Assembly: GCA_036389695.1 (NCBI GenBank)
Contig: DASVWG010000232.1
Location: forward strand, 1-14,161
Direction: 5' to 3'
Origin: JALZHR01 sp036389695
Lineage (GTDB): Bacteria > Acidobacteriota > Blastocatellia > Pyrinomonadales > Pyrinomonadaceae
DNA length: 14,161 nt
The position numbers and the translations under genes were made by a program. Shown one piece after another: positions 5,882 to 13,862 of the stretch. Below the pieces are notes generated by a model, which was not told the origin of the DNA, did not search any database, and saw only the letters and a program-made list of their open reading frames with translations. The stretch's first letter is position 1. Each line of letters starts with the position of its first letter.

Positions 5882-5909
5882 TCGACGCGAGCGCCGCGTC
5901 GAGATTTTT
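5882..5909. terminator. Hairpin at the 3' end of the ABC operon
   Basis: TCGACGCG (5882-5889) and CGCGTCGA (5895-5902) form a perfect 8-bp GC-rich stem with a 5-nt loop, 16 bases beyond the stop of the minus-strand lipoprotein gene. The T5 run (5905-5909) is on the plus-strand side, so it is a canonical terminator only for plus-strand transcription. For the operon it would be a stem without a U-tract, either a 3' stabilising structure or a terminator needing another factor. Confidence 0.5.
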
Positions 5910-5918
5910 AAGCAATAA

Positions 5919-6491
5919 TCAACGGTTGGAATTTTGCGCCGGCGGCTTGGGAAGATTTTTGTACTTCATCGAGATATTCTCGGTTTTGACTATTTCCCAC
6001 TTTCGCAACACCCAGCCGGTTCTTAGTTCCCACTGCGTGCGAATTTGTCCTTCGAGCGCACGCGGGTTGCGCCAGCCCGGAGCCGACCTGGTTTTGATGT
6101 CCAGGACAATCATCGCGCGCTCGGCTTCCACCTGTTTCTCGACGACGGCGATTTCTTTCGGTTCGTCTTCGTCAAAGTTCCAGGTAATCGGCTCGGCGGC
6201 TCCGTTCTCTTCCGGCACTTCCCAGACGCGCGTCTCATTGATTTGCTCGCGAATCGTCTCTTCAGTAAGCTCGGGCAAGTCGTTTGACGCCGAAGCGGGC
6301 GGACTCTGGCTGCCGTCGCCCGGCGAAGAAGACGGCGCACAGCCCGATGAACCGGCGAGCAGCAGGGCTAATCCTAAAAATGTTGAAAGCAGAAATCCGG
6401 CGCGCGGCAATTTTCGAACGCGGCGAATCGATTTCAACGTGAGCGGTAAGAATTCATCCGTACGCATATCCTTCCGGTTATTCGCCCGCAT
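5919..6491 (-). CDS. Probable lipoprotein of the ABC operon
   Basis: This 190-residue protein has a long basic N-terminus and one hydrophobic segment at residues 32-47 ending in AGSSGC, so Cys51 is a plausible lipidation site. The -3 residue is Ser rather than the usual Leu, so a plain membrane anchor is also possible. A Ser/Pro-rich linker (residues 52-68) leads to an acidic region (NFDEDEPKE) and then a domain containing WRNPRALEGQIRTQW and GWVLRKWEIVK. I do not recognise this domain. The ATG at 6491 is chosen because GGAG lies 7 bases upstream, inside the preceding permease gene, which it overlaps by 14 bases. An in-frame ATG at 6467 is possible, but its purine run is too close. It is last in the five-gene operon and may be an accessory factor of the exporters. 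Confidence 0.8.
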   Translation of the reverse strand: MRANNRKDMRTDEFLPLTLKSIRRVRKLPRAGFLLSTFLGLALLLAGSSGCAPSSSPGDGSQSPPASASNDLPELTEETIREQINETRVWEVPEENGAAEPITWNFDEDEPKEIAVVEKQVEAERAMIVLDIKTRSAPGWRNPRALEGQIRTQWELRTGWVLRKWEIVKTENISMKYKNLPKPPAQNSNR

Positions 6492-7377
6492 AGCTAATCT
6501 CCATGCGGCGTATGTGCAGGCTCGCGAGAAAGAGCACGACGCCTGTAAACAGAAGCAGACTCGGCACGGAAATCCACGCCGGCGTCGGTTCGACGAGCAC
6601 CGCGAACGGTCCTTCGGGCAGCGGCACGGGCACGAGCGAGTGCAGGTAATGAATCACGCTTATCTTCTTGAGCAGCGGCGGCAGCAGAAAGTTAATCCAC
6701 TCCCAGCCGTAGAGCAGCAAACCCGGAATAATCGGGTTGCGGAAAAACAGCCCGACCAGCAGAAAGACCGCGCCGTATCCGATGCACGCCAGGATTGTGA
6801 CTCCAAGATAAGCGAGCAGCTGACCTGCGCCCGCGCCCTCGAAAAAGTATCGCGAGGACTCCGACGGGTAAATCGAGAAATAGAGTATCAACATCGAGGC
6901 GACCGTCGTGATGCTGAAAAGCGCGACAGTCGCGATGAGTCCCGACAGATACTTGCCGACGACGAGGACTTCGCGCCGGACGGGCGCGAGAAAATAGTAG
7001 TGCAAACTCCGGTCAACCACCTCGCCGCGAAACAGATTCATAAAAACCCACGCGCAGCCGAAGAAGACGAGCGTGCGAAGAATCAGCCCGCCGTATATCG
7101 CCGCATAGGCGATGCTCAATTCGCCGAAGCTTCCCGCATCGTCGGTCGGCATCCGAAAAATCGCGAACAGCGACAGCAGAACGAGCGGCGAGCCCGCAAT
7201 CAAATAAAGCAGAAAAGCGCGGCGGCTCAAAAAGTTTTTCCTGATTTCAAGACGCATAACGGCAAGAGTCTGCCGCGTCCACAGCGACCAGGAAGACGCT
7301 CGCGCCCGCGTGCTCGCAGGCGCCTCGCTCACATTTGCTGCGGCAGCCTGTTCTCTGATTTCAGACGTTGAACTCAT
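6478..7377 (-). CDS. ABC-2 type transporter permease (second pair)
   Basis: This 299-residue integral membrane protein is the permease half of an ABC-2 exporter and would sit in the inner membrane with the ATPase encoded just upstream. A hydrophilic N-terminus of about 50 residues is followed by about six hydrophobic segments, near residues 54-74, 96-115, 145-168, 188-212, 215-233 and 270-288. The segment SLHYYFLAPVRREVLVVGK after the second helix matches the cytoplasmic 'PxxRxxxxxGK' loop of ABC-2 permeases. Its ATG overlaps the ATPase stop (ATGA, 7374-7377), with GGAGG about 9 bases upstream. Coupled translation and an obligate partnership are likely. Substrate unknown. Confidence 0.88.
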   Translation of the reverse strand: MSSTSEIREQAAAANVSEAPASTRARASSWSLWTRQTLAVMRLEIRKNFLSRRAFLLYLIAGSPLVLLSLFAIFRMPTDDAGSFGELSIAYAAIYGGLILRTLVFFGCAWVFMNLFRGEVVDRSLHYYFLAPVRREVLVVGKYLSGLIATVALFSITTVASMLILYFSIYPSESSRYFFEGAGAGQLLAYLGVTILACIGYGAVFLLVGLFFRNPIIPGLLLYGWEWINFLLPPLLKKISVIHYLHSLVPVPLPEGPFAVLVEPTPAWISVPSLLLFTGVVLFLASLHIRRMEISYAGE

Positions 7378-8414
7378 CGGGTTTGCCCTCCGTCGGATGT
7401 GATTAAGTATTGATAGACGGCATTCAGGTCGTCGTCGACGGGCGCCACCGATTCGATTTGCAGATTCTGCTCGGTAATCACCTTGTTCAGCAGCAGATAA
7501 AAATCATCCGGTCGGCGCGTTTTAACAAACAAGCCCTGACGGTCTTCGTGGATGCGCGCTTCGACCGTGTGCTCGTGTTCGAACAGACGCGCGGCTAAGA
7601 CCTGCGGTCGGTCGCAGCGAATCAGAATCTGAATCGGATGTTCTTCGATTTCATCGCGCACGCCGTGGACTTCGCCTTCCGCGACGACGTAACCGTTATG
7701 CAGCAACACGACGCTGTCGCTCATCATATCCACTTCGTGCAGAATGTGGCTTGAGATAATAAGATACATTCCGGCGTCGGCGAGCTGGCGAAACAGGCGG
7801 ATGATTTCGGCGCGCGCCATCGGGTCAAGCCCGTTCAGAGGCTCGTCCAGAACGAGCACCGAAGGATTATGCGCGATAGACTGCGCGAGCCGGACGCGCT
7901 GCCGCATTCCCTTACTAAACGCCGAAACTTTGCGGTCTGCCGCTTCCACCAGCGACACGCGTTCGAGCGCCGCGTGCGTCATCTCGGCGGTTTCCTGTTT
8001 CGTATAACCGTGCACGCGCAGGTAAAATTCGATAAACTCGCGGGCGGTCGCGCCGCGCGGAAACGAATCGAACTGCGAGCAGTAACCGAGCTTTTGAAAG
8101 AGCGCTTCCGGGTCGTCGGGCGATATGCCGAGAACACTAATGCGCCCGCTCCTTGGCTTAATCAGCCCCGTCATCAGATTCATCAAAGTCGTCTTGCCCG
8201 ACCCGTTCGGTCCGACGAGACTCGTAATTCCGGGCGCAATCTGCAAATTAACTCGATTGACGCCGAGAATCTCGCCGTAGAATTTCGACACGTCTTCAAA
8301 GACAATCATCTTTTCGGATGATGCGGCGACGGAAGCGCCCGACGCTATTGATGGTTGAAACGATGCAGGCGTCGACGACGACGCGGTTGTCGATGATGTA
8401 GTTGTCGGCGTCAT
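7374..8414 (-). CDS. ABC transporter ATP-binding protein (second pair)
   Basis: This 346-residue ABC ATPase should power export through the permease encoded next. Walker A is GPNGSGKTT (68-76), the Q-loop is YCSQFD (Q114), the signature FSKGMRQ (166-172) replaces the common LSGGQ, Walker B is VLVLDEP (186-192), the D-loop follows as NGLDP, and the switch His is H223 (SSH). All catalytic residues are present. The N-terminal 35 residues are a Thr/Ser/Ala-rich low-complexity extension before the usual beginning MIVFEDVSKFYG, so an internal start at M36 is conceivable. However, the ATG at 8414 overlaps the previous stop as ATGA and has GAGGTG just upstream. The C-terminal 100 residues form the accessory domain common in ABC-2 ATPases. 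Confidence 0.92.
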   Translation of the reverse strand: MTPTTTSSTTASSSTPASFQPSIASGASVAASSEKMIVFEDVSKFYGEILGVNRVNLQIAPGITSLVGPNGSGKTTLMNLMTGLIKPRSGRISVLGISPDDPEALFQKLGYCSQFDSFPRGATAREFIEFYLRVHGYTKQETAEMTHAALERVSLVEAADRKVSAFSKGMRQRVRLAQSIAHNPSVLVLDEPLNGLDPMARAEIIRLFRQLADAGMYLIISSHILHEVDMMSDSVVLLHNGYVVAEGEVHGVRDEIEEHPIQILIRCDRPQVLAARLFEHEHTVEARIHEDRQGLFVKTRRPDDFYLLLNKVITEQNLQIESVAPVDDDLNAVYQYLITSDGGQTR

Positions 8415-9340
8415 TTAATCACCTCGTAAGCGCGCACCTTGCGCGAGAGCAGCCAGACGCATACGGCGCAGACCAGCGCGATGACCAGCCACGAAGCCCA
8501 GAGCGGCGGCTCCAGCAGCGCGATGTCAAAAAACTGTCCGTCGTAAATCGGATTGTCGACTTTTCCGCGAATGCTTCCGGTCTGCCGCACGAAGAGTCCG
8601 AACAATCCGCGCCAGATGCTGTTTATCGACGCCCACAAGCTAATCAAATGTCCCGCCCGCGTCAGAAAAAGCTGATTGACGATTTCGCCGAACGCGCTCG
8701 GCACGAAGAACAGTCCGAGCAGCGCGCCGCTCGCCACCACGCGCCACCTGACGAGCGACGAGACGGCGAGCGCCAGTAAAGACAGCAGGATAATCCAGAC
8801 CATGAATCCGAAGAAAATCGCCCAAATCATCCACAGATTCGCCCACAGCCACGTCAAGCCGGCGAGAGACGCTTGAAAAAAGAAGATTAGCAAGCCCGGA
8901 ATCCACGTTATCAATGAAAGCAGGAACACAACGACAACCATCTTGCCGAGCACATACTCGGCGCGCGAAAGCGGGCGGCACAGATAAAGCGGCAGAGCAT
9001 TGTTCGACAAATCGCGCGAGATGAGCGGCGGCGCGACGAGCACCGTCAGGATAAAAGCAAACGCGCCTTGAAGCTCTACAAAAGTTCGAAAGAACGTGGC
9101 GTCGATCGGCAGCAGCTCGCGAACGTTTATTTGCAGCAGCGCGAGCGCGTTCACGTTATGATGCAGATAAACCAGGATTGCCGCGACGAGCGGGTAGATA
9201 AAGCACAGGATAAAAATCGTCGTAAACAGCTTCGACTTGAAAACTTCGCGCAGCGCGTAGCGCGGTATCACCAGAAAGCGCGACAAAGCCGAATGCGACT
9301 CGCCTTCATACGCCCCGTATAAATGCTCATAAACCGCCAT
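8411..9340 (-). CDS. ABC-2 type transporter permease (first pair)
   Basis: This 309-residue inner-membrane protein has about six hydrophobic segments, near residues 39-60, 92-108, 133-155, 168-196, 200-222 and 280-299. After the second helix comes SRDLSNNALPLYLCRPLSR followed by a GK pair, the characteristic ABC-2 loop that docks on the ATPase (family knowledge). A loop of about 55 residues between helices five and six (GSIRGKVDNPIYDGQFF) is probably outside. The start at 9340 lies 14 bases inside the ATPase gene and is preceded by GGAGG at a proper distance. It shares layout but little sequence with the second permease, so the two pairs look like ancient paralogues or two distinct pumps. Substrate unknown. 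Confidence 0.88.
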   Translation of the reverse strand: MAVYEHLYGAYEGESHSALSRFLVIPRYALREVFKSKLFTTIFILCFIYPLVAAILVYLHHNVNALALLQINVRELLPIDATFFRTFVELQGAFAFILTVLVAPPLISRDLSNNALPLYLCRPLSRAEYVLGKMVVVVFLLSLITWIPGLLIFFFQASLAGLTWLWANLWMIWAIFFGFMVWIILLSLLALAVSSLVRWRVVASGALLGLFFVPSAFGEIVNQLFLTRAGHLISLWASINSIWRGLFGLFVRQTGSIRGKVDNPIYDGQFFDIALLEPPLWASWLVIALVCAVCVWLLSRKVRAYEVIK

Positions 9341-10343
9341 CGTCCGCCCTCCCGTTCGCCCGCGTATCCGCGTTCTGAATCGCGTTTGCGTTATTGACCT
9401 GCGCGCTCGCGCCGTCAGTCGTATTTCCGTTTTCCATCGCCTTCAGAAAAATGTCTTCGAGCGAATCACGCTTGAAATTGAGACGCCTGATCTGCACCCC
9501 GTGTTCGAGCGCGAGGCGATACAAATCGCTTATTTCGACCGTCTCATTCATAATTAATTTTATGCGCCGCTCGCCCGACAGAGCGCACTCGCAGCCTAAA
9601 TTACTAATAGCTTCGACAAACGCCGCACGGTCGCCGCCGCGCGTCTCAAGCTCGATAAATTTGCGGTTCGCCTTGCGCTCCTCTTCCAGATTACAGTTGG
9701 CGGCGATGTATCCGTCCTTCAGAACGAGAATCTCGTCGCAACATTCTTCAACGTCGCGCAGCAGATGCGACGATAAAAGAATGCGCGCCCGACCGCCGTC
9801 GCGAATCTGACGAATAAGCGAAATCATGCGGCTCCGCGTCGGCGGGTCAAGTCCGTTAGTCGGTTCATCTAAAATAATCAGTTTCGGTCCGTGAACTATC
9901 GCCTGGGCGAGCTTGGCAAGCTGCTTCATACCGAGCGAATAGCTATCGACCGGACGATAACGCGCCTCGCCCAAGCCGACGTAAAACAGAGCTTCGTGCG
10001 CGCGTTCGAGCGCGTGACTCGCGGGAATGCCGGACAATTCCGCCATCAAACGCACGAAATGGACGCACGACATTTTGGCGATAAACGAATCGCTCTCCGG
10101 CATATAACCGATGGTCGCGCGCACCTGCTTGGCTTCGCCAGTAATATCCTGCCCGAAGATGCGCGCCGTGCCGGAAGTCGGCGGGTGAAAGCCGAGCAGC
10201 GTGTGAATGAGCGTCGTCTTGCCCGCGCCGTTCGGTCCGAGCAAGCCGATGGCGCGCCCGCCGAGCGCGCCGTTCAGAGATTTCAGAATCGGACGTTTTC
10301 CGAACGTCACGCTCAGTTGTTCAAGTTCGATAACACTTGTCAT
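9327..10343 (-). CDS. ABC transporter ATP-binding protein (first pair)
   Basis: This 338-residue ABC ATPase is the first gene of the operon. It has Walker A GPNGAGKTT (36-44), a Q-loop region IGYMPES in which Glu83 replaces Gln (common in this subfamily), the signature YSLGMKQ (135-141), Walker B LIILDEP (155-161), NGLDP, and the switch His H193 (SSHLLRDVEE). The C-terminal accessory domain ends in an Asn/Ala-rich tail (residues 306-338), which also encodes the ribosome binding site of the next gene. The ATG at 10343 has no good Shine-Dalgarno sequence, but a strong promoter ends only 9 bases upstream, implying a nearly leaderless mRNA. It acts with the permease that overlaps its 3' end. Confidence 0.92.
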   Translation of the reverse strand: MTSVIELEQLSVTFGKRPILKSLNGALGGRAIGLLGPNGAGKTTLIHTLLGFHPPTSGTARIFGQDITGEAKQVRATIGYMPESDSFIAKMSCVHFVRLMAELSGIPASHALERAHEALFYVGLGEARYRPVDSYSLGMKQLAKLAQAIVHGPKLIILDEPTNGLDPPTRSRMISLIRQIRDGGRARILLSSHLLRDVEECCDEILVLKDGYIAANCNLEEERKANRKFIELETRGGDRAAFVEAISNLGCECALSGERRIKLIMNETVEISDLYRLALEHGVQIRRLNFKRDSLEDIFLKAMENGNTTDGASAQVNNANAIQNADTRANGRADDGGL

Positions 10344-10352
10344 TTCGCTATC

Positions 10353-10381
10353 ATTATAAGGCTACAAGTTTTGGTTTCCAA
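10353..10381 (-). promoter_or_regulatory. Sigma-70 type promoter of the ABC operon
   Basis: On the minus strand the -35 is TTGGAA (10381-10376), the spacer is 17 bases, and the -10 is a perfect TATAAT (10358-10353). Only 9 bases (GATAGCGAA) lie between the -10 and the ATG at 10343. The expected transcript would begin about 1-4 bases before the start codon. Confidence 0.65.
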
Positions 10382-10425
10382 GTATGTTTGCATTTGTTAG
10401 TTCGCCTCCCGAACTTCTATTCCCG

Positions 10426-10839
10426 TCATAGTTCGGGTTGTCGGACTAGACGAGACTTGCCTCGTTGCAGGCTCCACAGCTCCCGAGCCGAGAGAATGAA
10501 GGAAAAGAGCGTGGTTACGCCGAGCGCGATGAGCGTCCAGACGAAGAAGAAGGCTCCGCTGGAGTTGGCGATGTCGCCGCCGACAAGTCCCGACCCCGTC
10601 ATGTGAAGGATGGGTATGCCCGTTACAAGCAGCGACAATACGAGGACGATGATGTACCCCGAGCGCTTTTCGGCGAGCGCCAGCATTGTTCCGTACAGCC
10701 AGGCGACCAGGAAGATCACCGGAACGAGATTCGAAAGATTTCCCGGCGCCATTCCGCGGACGACATCGTCCGCATGGTGAAACGTAAAGAAGAGGATTGA
10801 GAGCAAAGACGAGATGGTTAACATAACGTTATCTTTCAT
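10426..10839 (-). CDS. Small four-helix membrane protein, 137 aa
   Basis: This integral membrane protein of unknown function has four predicted helices, near residues 6-22, 39-56, 61-79 and 95-117. A short loop containing HHADDVVRG after the first helix could bind metal or be functional, and the Gly-rich loop SGLVGGDIANSSG lies between helices three and four. The C-terminus is basic (RGKSRLVRQ) and probably cytoplasmic. The start is firm: AAGGAG lies 8 bases before the ATG at 10839. It reads in the same direction as the ABC operon, 82 bases upstream of it, but the promoter in between suggests the operon can be transcribed alone. I cannot assign it to a family. Confidence 0.8.
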   Translation of the reverse strand: MKDNVMLTISSLLSILFFTFHHADDVVRGMAPGNLSNLVPVIFLVAWLYGTMLALAEKRSGYIIVLVLSLLVTGIPILHMTGSGLVGGDIANSSGAFFFVWTLIALGVTTLFSFILSARELWSLQRGKSRLVRQPEL

Positions 10840-10913
10840 TCGATATTCTCCTTACTGGATTCGGGTCTGCCAAACATGTAATTCCCTCCGGTAAACACGC
10901 TCCGCATAACACG

Positions 10914-10955
10914 ACAAAAACCGACGGGCGCTCGAAATCGCCCGTCGGTTTTTGT
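10914..10955 (-). terminator. Strong intrinsic terminator after the anti-sigma gene
   Basis: Bases 10914-10930 pair perfectly with 10939-10955 (17 bp, core CCGACGGGCG/CGCCCGTCGG) around an 8-nt loop. The stem edges are A5 and T5 runs, so the structure can terminate in either direction. It lies 25 bases after the stop of the minus-strand gene ending at 10980 and isolates the sigma/anti-sigma unit from the genes downstream. Confidence 0.92.
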
Positions 10956-10979
10956 GCTAAATTGCGTTGTTTCCGTTCA

Positions 10980-13862
10980 TTACTTCTTTTGTACGTTTTT
11001 ATCGTCCAATGCGTTCATTAAAATATGCTGCATTTCAAATGAGTGCGGCAGACCGATAAGACTCGCCGGACTTAAGCCGAACGCGCCGCCTTCCGTATTC
11101 GCGGCAAGCGTAATGCGGTCGCCCTGCGCGTAAGCGTAAGCCAACGTCGGCGGCGCATTCGTGTCGATCGAGGCGAGCGTCTGACGCTGCTGCTCCGTCA
11201 ACTCTCCGCCGGCATTCTTCATTCTTTCCGCGAGCGGCTGCATGAGCGGCGCGAGGTCGTGATAAAAAATCGCGGAGAAATTCGTGTTGCCGTCCTGCGG
11301 CAGCGTGCTCATAAATCTCGACGAACGAACCAGCGTTTGACCTGCGTCGCGATTCTTAATCGACTGTTCGAGCAGCGCGCGGCTCGGCGCGGCGACCAGA
11401 TAGCCGTTCGCGTATGTGTAATACACTTCGATTCCCGTGTTAGCGGATTTTATCGAGTAAAAGGTGCGGTCGCCCGCCGCCGCGCTCTCCAAAATCAATT
11501 TACCTTTGCCGTGCAGCACGGAAAACTGGTTCAGCTTTTCGATGGCGCGCTCGAACGTGCCCTGCAATTTCGCCTGGTCATAAACTTCCAGAACGACTTT
11601 CCACGAAGGCGTCGGGAAGAGAGGACCGTCAATCGCGAAGGCGAACTCACCGCCGAGCGGCGCGGCGAAATCGTCGCGAATACTGAAGCCCTGCGTCTTT
11701 TCGATGTCCTGCATATTGCGTCTGAGTTCAGGATCGACCGTCTCTAAAAAGCCGAGCAAATCGTCAACCAGCAGCGCCGGTTCTTTAACCACAAACGCAG
11801 TCGCGACGTTCGCGTTCGGCGAGATGAAGTCCAGCGCGCCCATCGAACCCGGCGCGGCGAGCCACGACGCGATGCCGCGATTCGGCTCGCTGAAGGTCAG
11901 CGCGGCGCGGCTCAAAGTTTTGCCGTTGACCTGCTTCTGTTCGACGACGAAGTGACGCAAATTCATCACGCCAAGCCGCTGGAAGCCTTCGCGGCGACGT
12001 TCCGCGCCCGGCTCATTATCACGACTTACCGTCTGGGCGATGATTTTTTCGAGGTCGGCGGCGACCAGCAGTCCCGCGCCGTCCCGGTAAATATCGTTGA
12101 TGCGCTGGTTGAACGGCGAACCCGCAAAGCGGTTCGTGCCCGGCGCGTTCAGCGTCGTCGCCAGCCCGCGCAGACGCTCAATCTGCGGAGACGCGGCGAA
12201 GATGTCGTTGTGAATCCAGACGAATACTTCGGATTTAGGCGCGGCGTTTTTCGCCGGCGCATCTTTCGTTTTCGCATTGCCGTTTACAGTTGTCGATACC
12301 GGAGTATCGGCTACTTTTACCGTCAACGGGTCGTCAATGATGCGGACGCTCGGCATATCGCCGGATTCATTCGCGATGCGAGCGAGCTGCCCGTCAAGAT
12401 ACGCGCGGAAGCTCGCCGCATCTTTTACTTCGCCCAGCACGAGCACGCCGTTCGGCTCGCCCTTCGCGTCCATCTCCGCGCTGACGACGATTTCATCGCC
12501 GAGCTGCGAACCGAACTCGCGCACGCGCGTCAACATCTGTTCGTTAATGCCGGAGCCGTTGCCTTTGTTGCCTTTCCACCACTCGGCGAGCGCCGGATTC
12601 TGGCTGATGCGCTCCTGCATAATGCGTTGCGATTCGGCAAGCGTTTCGCTGAAATTCGGGAGCGCCGCGTAGAACACAGTGTTTTCCGGCACGAGATCGA
12701 CGAATTTGGAAGAATAACGGACGCCGGGCAACTGGACGCGTTGATTAACTTCGCGGCGCAGTTTCGCCAGCTCCGAAACGAGATTCGCATAGCGCGTCGC
12801 GCTGCGGCTCCACGCCACGTTCTGCTGCACGGTCGTTCTTTCCAAACTACGGCTTGTCGTCGTCTGGTCGCCGGGAAGCAGGGTTTCGTCTTTGCCCGCG
12901 TGATTGACCTTCACTTCGCCTTCAACGACCGAAACGCGCGAGCCTTTCGTGCCGCTTTCGACCGCGAAAATCGTGCCCTTGACCGAGACGAGCGAATCGG
13001 GCGTCTGAACGTACAGGCGACCGTTGTGCTGTTTGGCGGCTTCGACTATCACATCGCCGCGTTCGAGCCGGATGGTGACGCCGCGCATGTTTTCGGTGAC
13101 CGAAAACTCGGAGCGCTCGCGCATCTCGACCGTCGAGCCGTCCGCAAGTCGCAGCACCGCGTTCGAATCCTTCGCCGTGCGCACGCGCTCGCCTTTCTGA
13201 ACCTGCTCGCCCGCCGCCAGCTGGCGGCTCTGCGCGTCAGAAACGACATAAACCGCGCCATCGGCATTTTCGACCGTCGCCGCCAGCGTGCGCCCGGACA
13301 GGTCGAGACGCTCGTAAAGAAACATTCCCGCCACTCCGATACAGATGACGAACGCGGCGGCGATGCTCCAGCGCACCGCTTTGGTGCTGCTCCAGCGGTT
13401 TGCGCGCGAGCGTTGCGGTTCACGCACAGTGCGCTGCGCGGGTTGACGAACGTAATACGCCGCCCCTGTCGTCGCGTCCGCGCGTTTGGTTTTCAGCGCC
13501 CGGCGACACGGAATGCATTCGTTCGTATGGTCTTCCAGGAGCAGCTTGCGAGCCGTCGAAAGCTTCCCTTCGAGGTACGCCGGAATGAGCGATTGAAAAT
13601 CCGCGCATCCATGAATTTGTTCGGTAGTGTTGTTAGTGTTCATTGTATTTATATTTCCTGAATTTGAATTTGCGGACAAAGAATTTTCCGCCGCCGCGAG
13701 CTCGCTCGTCGAAGCGAAATTTTCGTCCGCCGACTGCGCGCTGACCCGCGCCCACGCGCGCGCCGCGGATTGATTGATGATTGATTCGTCGAGCTGCTCG
13801 TCGCGTATCGCGCGCGCGGCATCGTCTATCATTGCGTCCAAATCCTGTTTATTATGCTTCAT
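10980..13862 (-). CDS. Membrane anti-sigma factor fused to FecR domain
   Basis: This 960-residue protein is the probable anti-sigma partner of the overlapping sigma factor. Residues 1-73 form an Ala/Asn-rich leader. Residues 86-120 are a zinc-finger anti-sigma (zf-HC2) motif: C86, then H112-x3-C116-x2-C119 (HTNECIPC). One transmembrane helix spans 163-184 (VRWSIAAAFVICIGVAGMF). A FecR-like domain follows at about 198-320 (GERVRTA, LADGSTVEM, VKGTIFAV, VVEGEVKV). Residues 385-960 form a large C-terminal region beginning LVPENTVFYAALPNF that faintly resembles DUF3352-type proteins (low certainty). The topology puts the zinc finger inside and the rest outside the cytoplasm. The start has GGAG 7-8 bases upstream and overlaps the sigma gene by 11 bases. 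M74 (13643) is a possible second start. The length far exceeds that of ordinary anti-sigma factors (100-250 residues). Confidence 0.88.
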   Translation of the reverse strand: MKHNKQDLDAMIDDAARAIRDEQLDESIINQSAARAWARVSAQSADENFASTSELAAAENSLSANSNSGNINTMNTNNTTEQIHGCADFQSLIPAYLEGKLSTARKLLLEDHTNECIPCRRALKTKRADATTGAAYYVRQPAQRTVREPQRSRANRWSSTKAVRWSIAAAFVICIGVAGMFLYERLDLSGRTLAATVENADGAVYVVSDAQSRQLAAGEQVQKGERVRTAKDSNAVLRLADGSTVEMRERSEFSVTENMRGVTIRLERGDVIVEAAKQHNGRLYVQTPDSLVSVKGTIFAVESGTKGSRVSVVEGEVKVNHAGKDETLLPGDQTTTSRSLERTTVQQNVAWSRSATRYANLVSELAKLRREVNQRVQLPGVRYSSKFVDLVPENTVFYAALPNFSETLAESQRIMQERISQNPALAEWWKGNKGNGSGINEQMLTRVREFGSQLGDEIVVSAEMDAKGEPNGVLVLGEVKDAASFRAYLDGQLARIANESGDMPSVRIIDDPLTVKVADTPVSTTVNGNAKTKDAPAKNAAPKSEVFVWIHNDIFAASPQIERLRGLATTLNAPGTNRFAGSPFNQRINDIYRDGAGLLVAADLEKIIAQTVSRDNEPGAERRREGFQRLGVMNLRHFVVEQKQVNGKTLSRAALTFSEPNRGIASWLAAPGSMGALDFISPNANVATAFVVKEPALLVDDLLGFLETVDPELRRNMQDIEKTQGFSIRDDFAAPLGGEFAFAIDGPLFPTPSWKVVLEVYDQAKLQGTFERAIEKLNQFSVLHGKGKLILESAAAGDRTFYSIKSANTGIEVYYTYANGYLVAAPSRALLEQSIKNRDAGQTLVRSSRFMSTLPQDGNTNFSAIFYHDLAPLMQPLAERMKNAGGELTEQQRQTLASIDTNAPPTLAYAYAQGDRITLAANTEGGAFGLSPASLIGLPHSFEMQHILMNALDDKNVQKK

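Larger units (their letters stand above)
5419..5918. other. Gap of 500 bases without a convincing gene
   Basis: The gap lies between the start of the minus-strand delta-60 gene and the stop of the lipoprotein gene, so it must hold the promoter of the former and the 3' end of the latter. Short open frames on the plus strand (5555-5743, 5691-5918) lack ribosome binding sites and protein-like composition. Visible structure includes a 10-bp palindrome ATGCTAGCAT (5613-5622), a 9-bp inverted repeat (5585-5593/5653-5661), a 6-bp hairpin GGCTGC/GCAGCC (5794-5811) and an 8-bp hairpin at 5882-5902. No clear -35/-10 pair was found. Confidence 0.6.

Noticed and set aside
5555..5918. Two short plus-strand open frames in the gap
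   Set aside because: They have no ribosome binding site, implausible composition (Arg/Tyr/Phe runs) and no relation to neighbouring genes.
5926..7371. Long plus-strand open frame of 481 codons
   Set aside because: It is antisense to the lipoprotein and permease genes, has an Arg/Gln-rich composition typical of reverse frames in GC-rich DNA, and has no ribosome binding site or recognisable domain.
11952..13661. Long plus-strand open frame of 569 codons
   Set aside because: It lies wholly antisense to the anti-sigma/FecR gene. It is extremely Arg-rich with no domain pattern, while the minus-strand frame has clear domains, an overlap with the sigma gene and a ribosome binding site.
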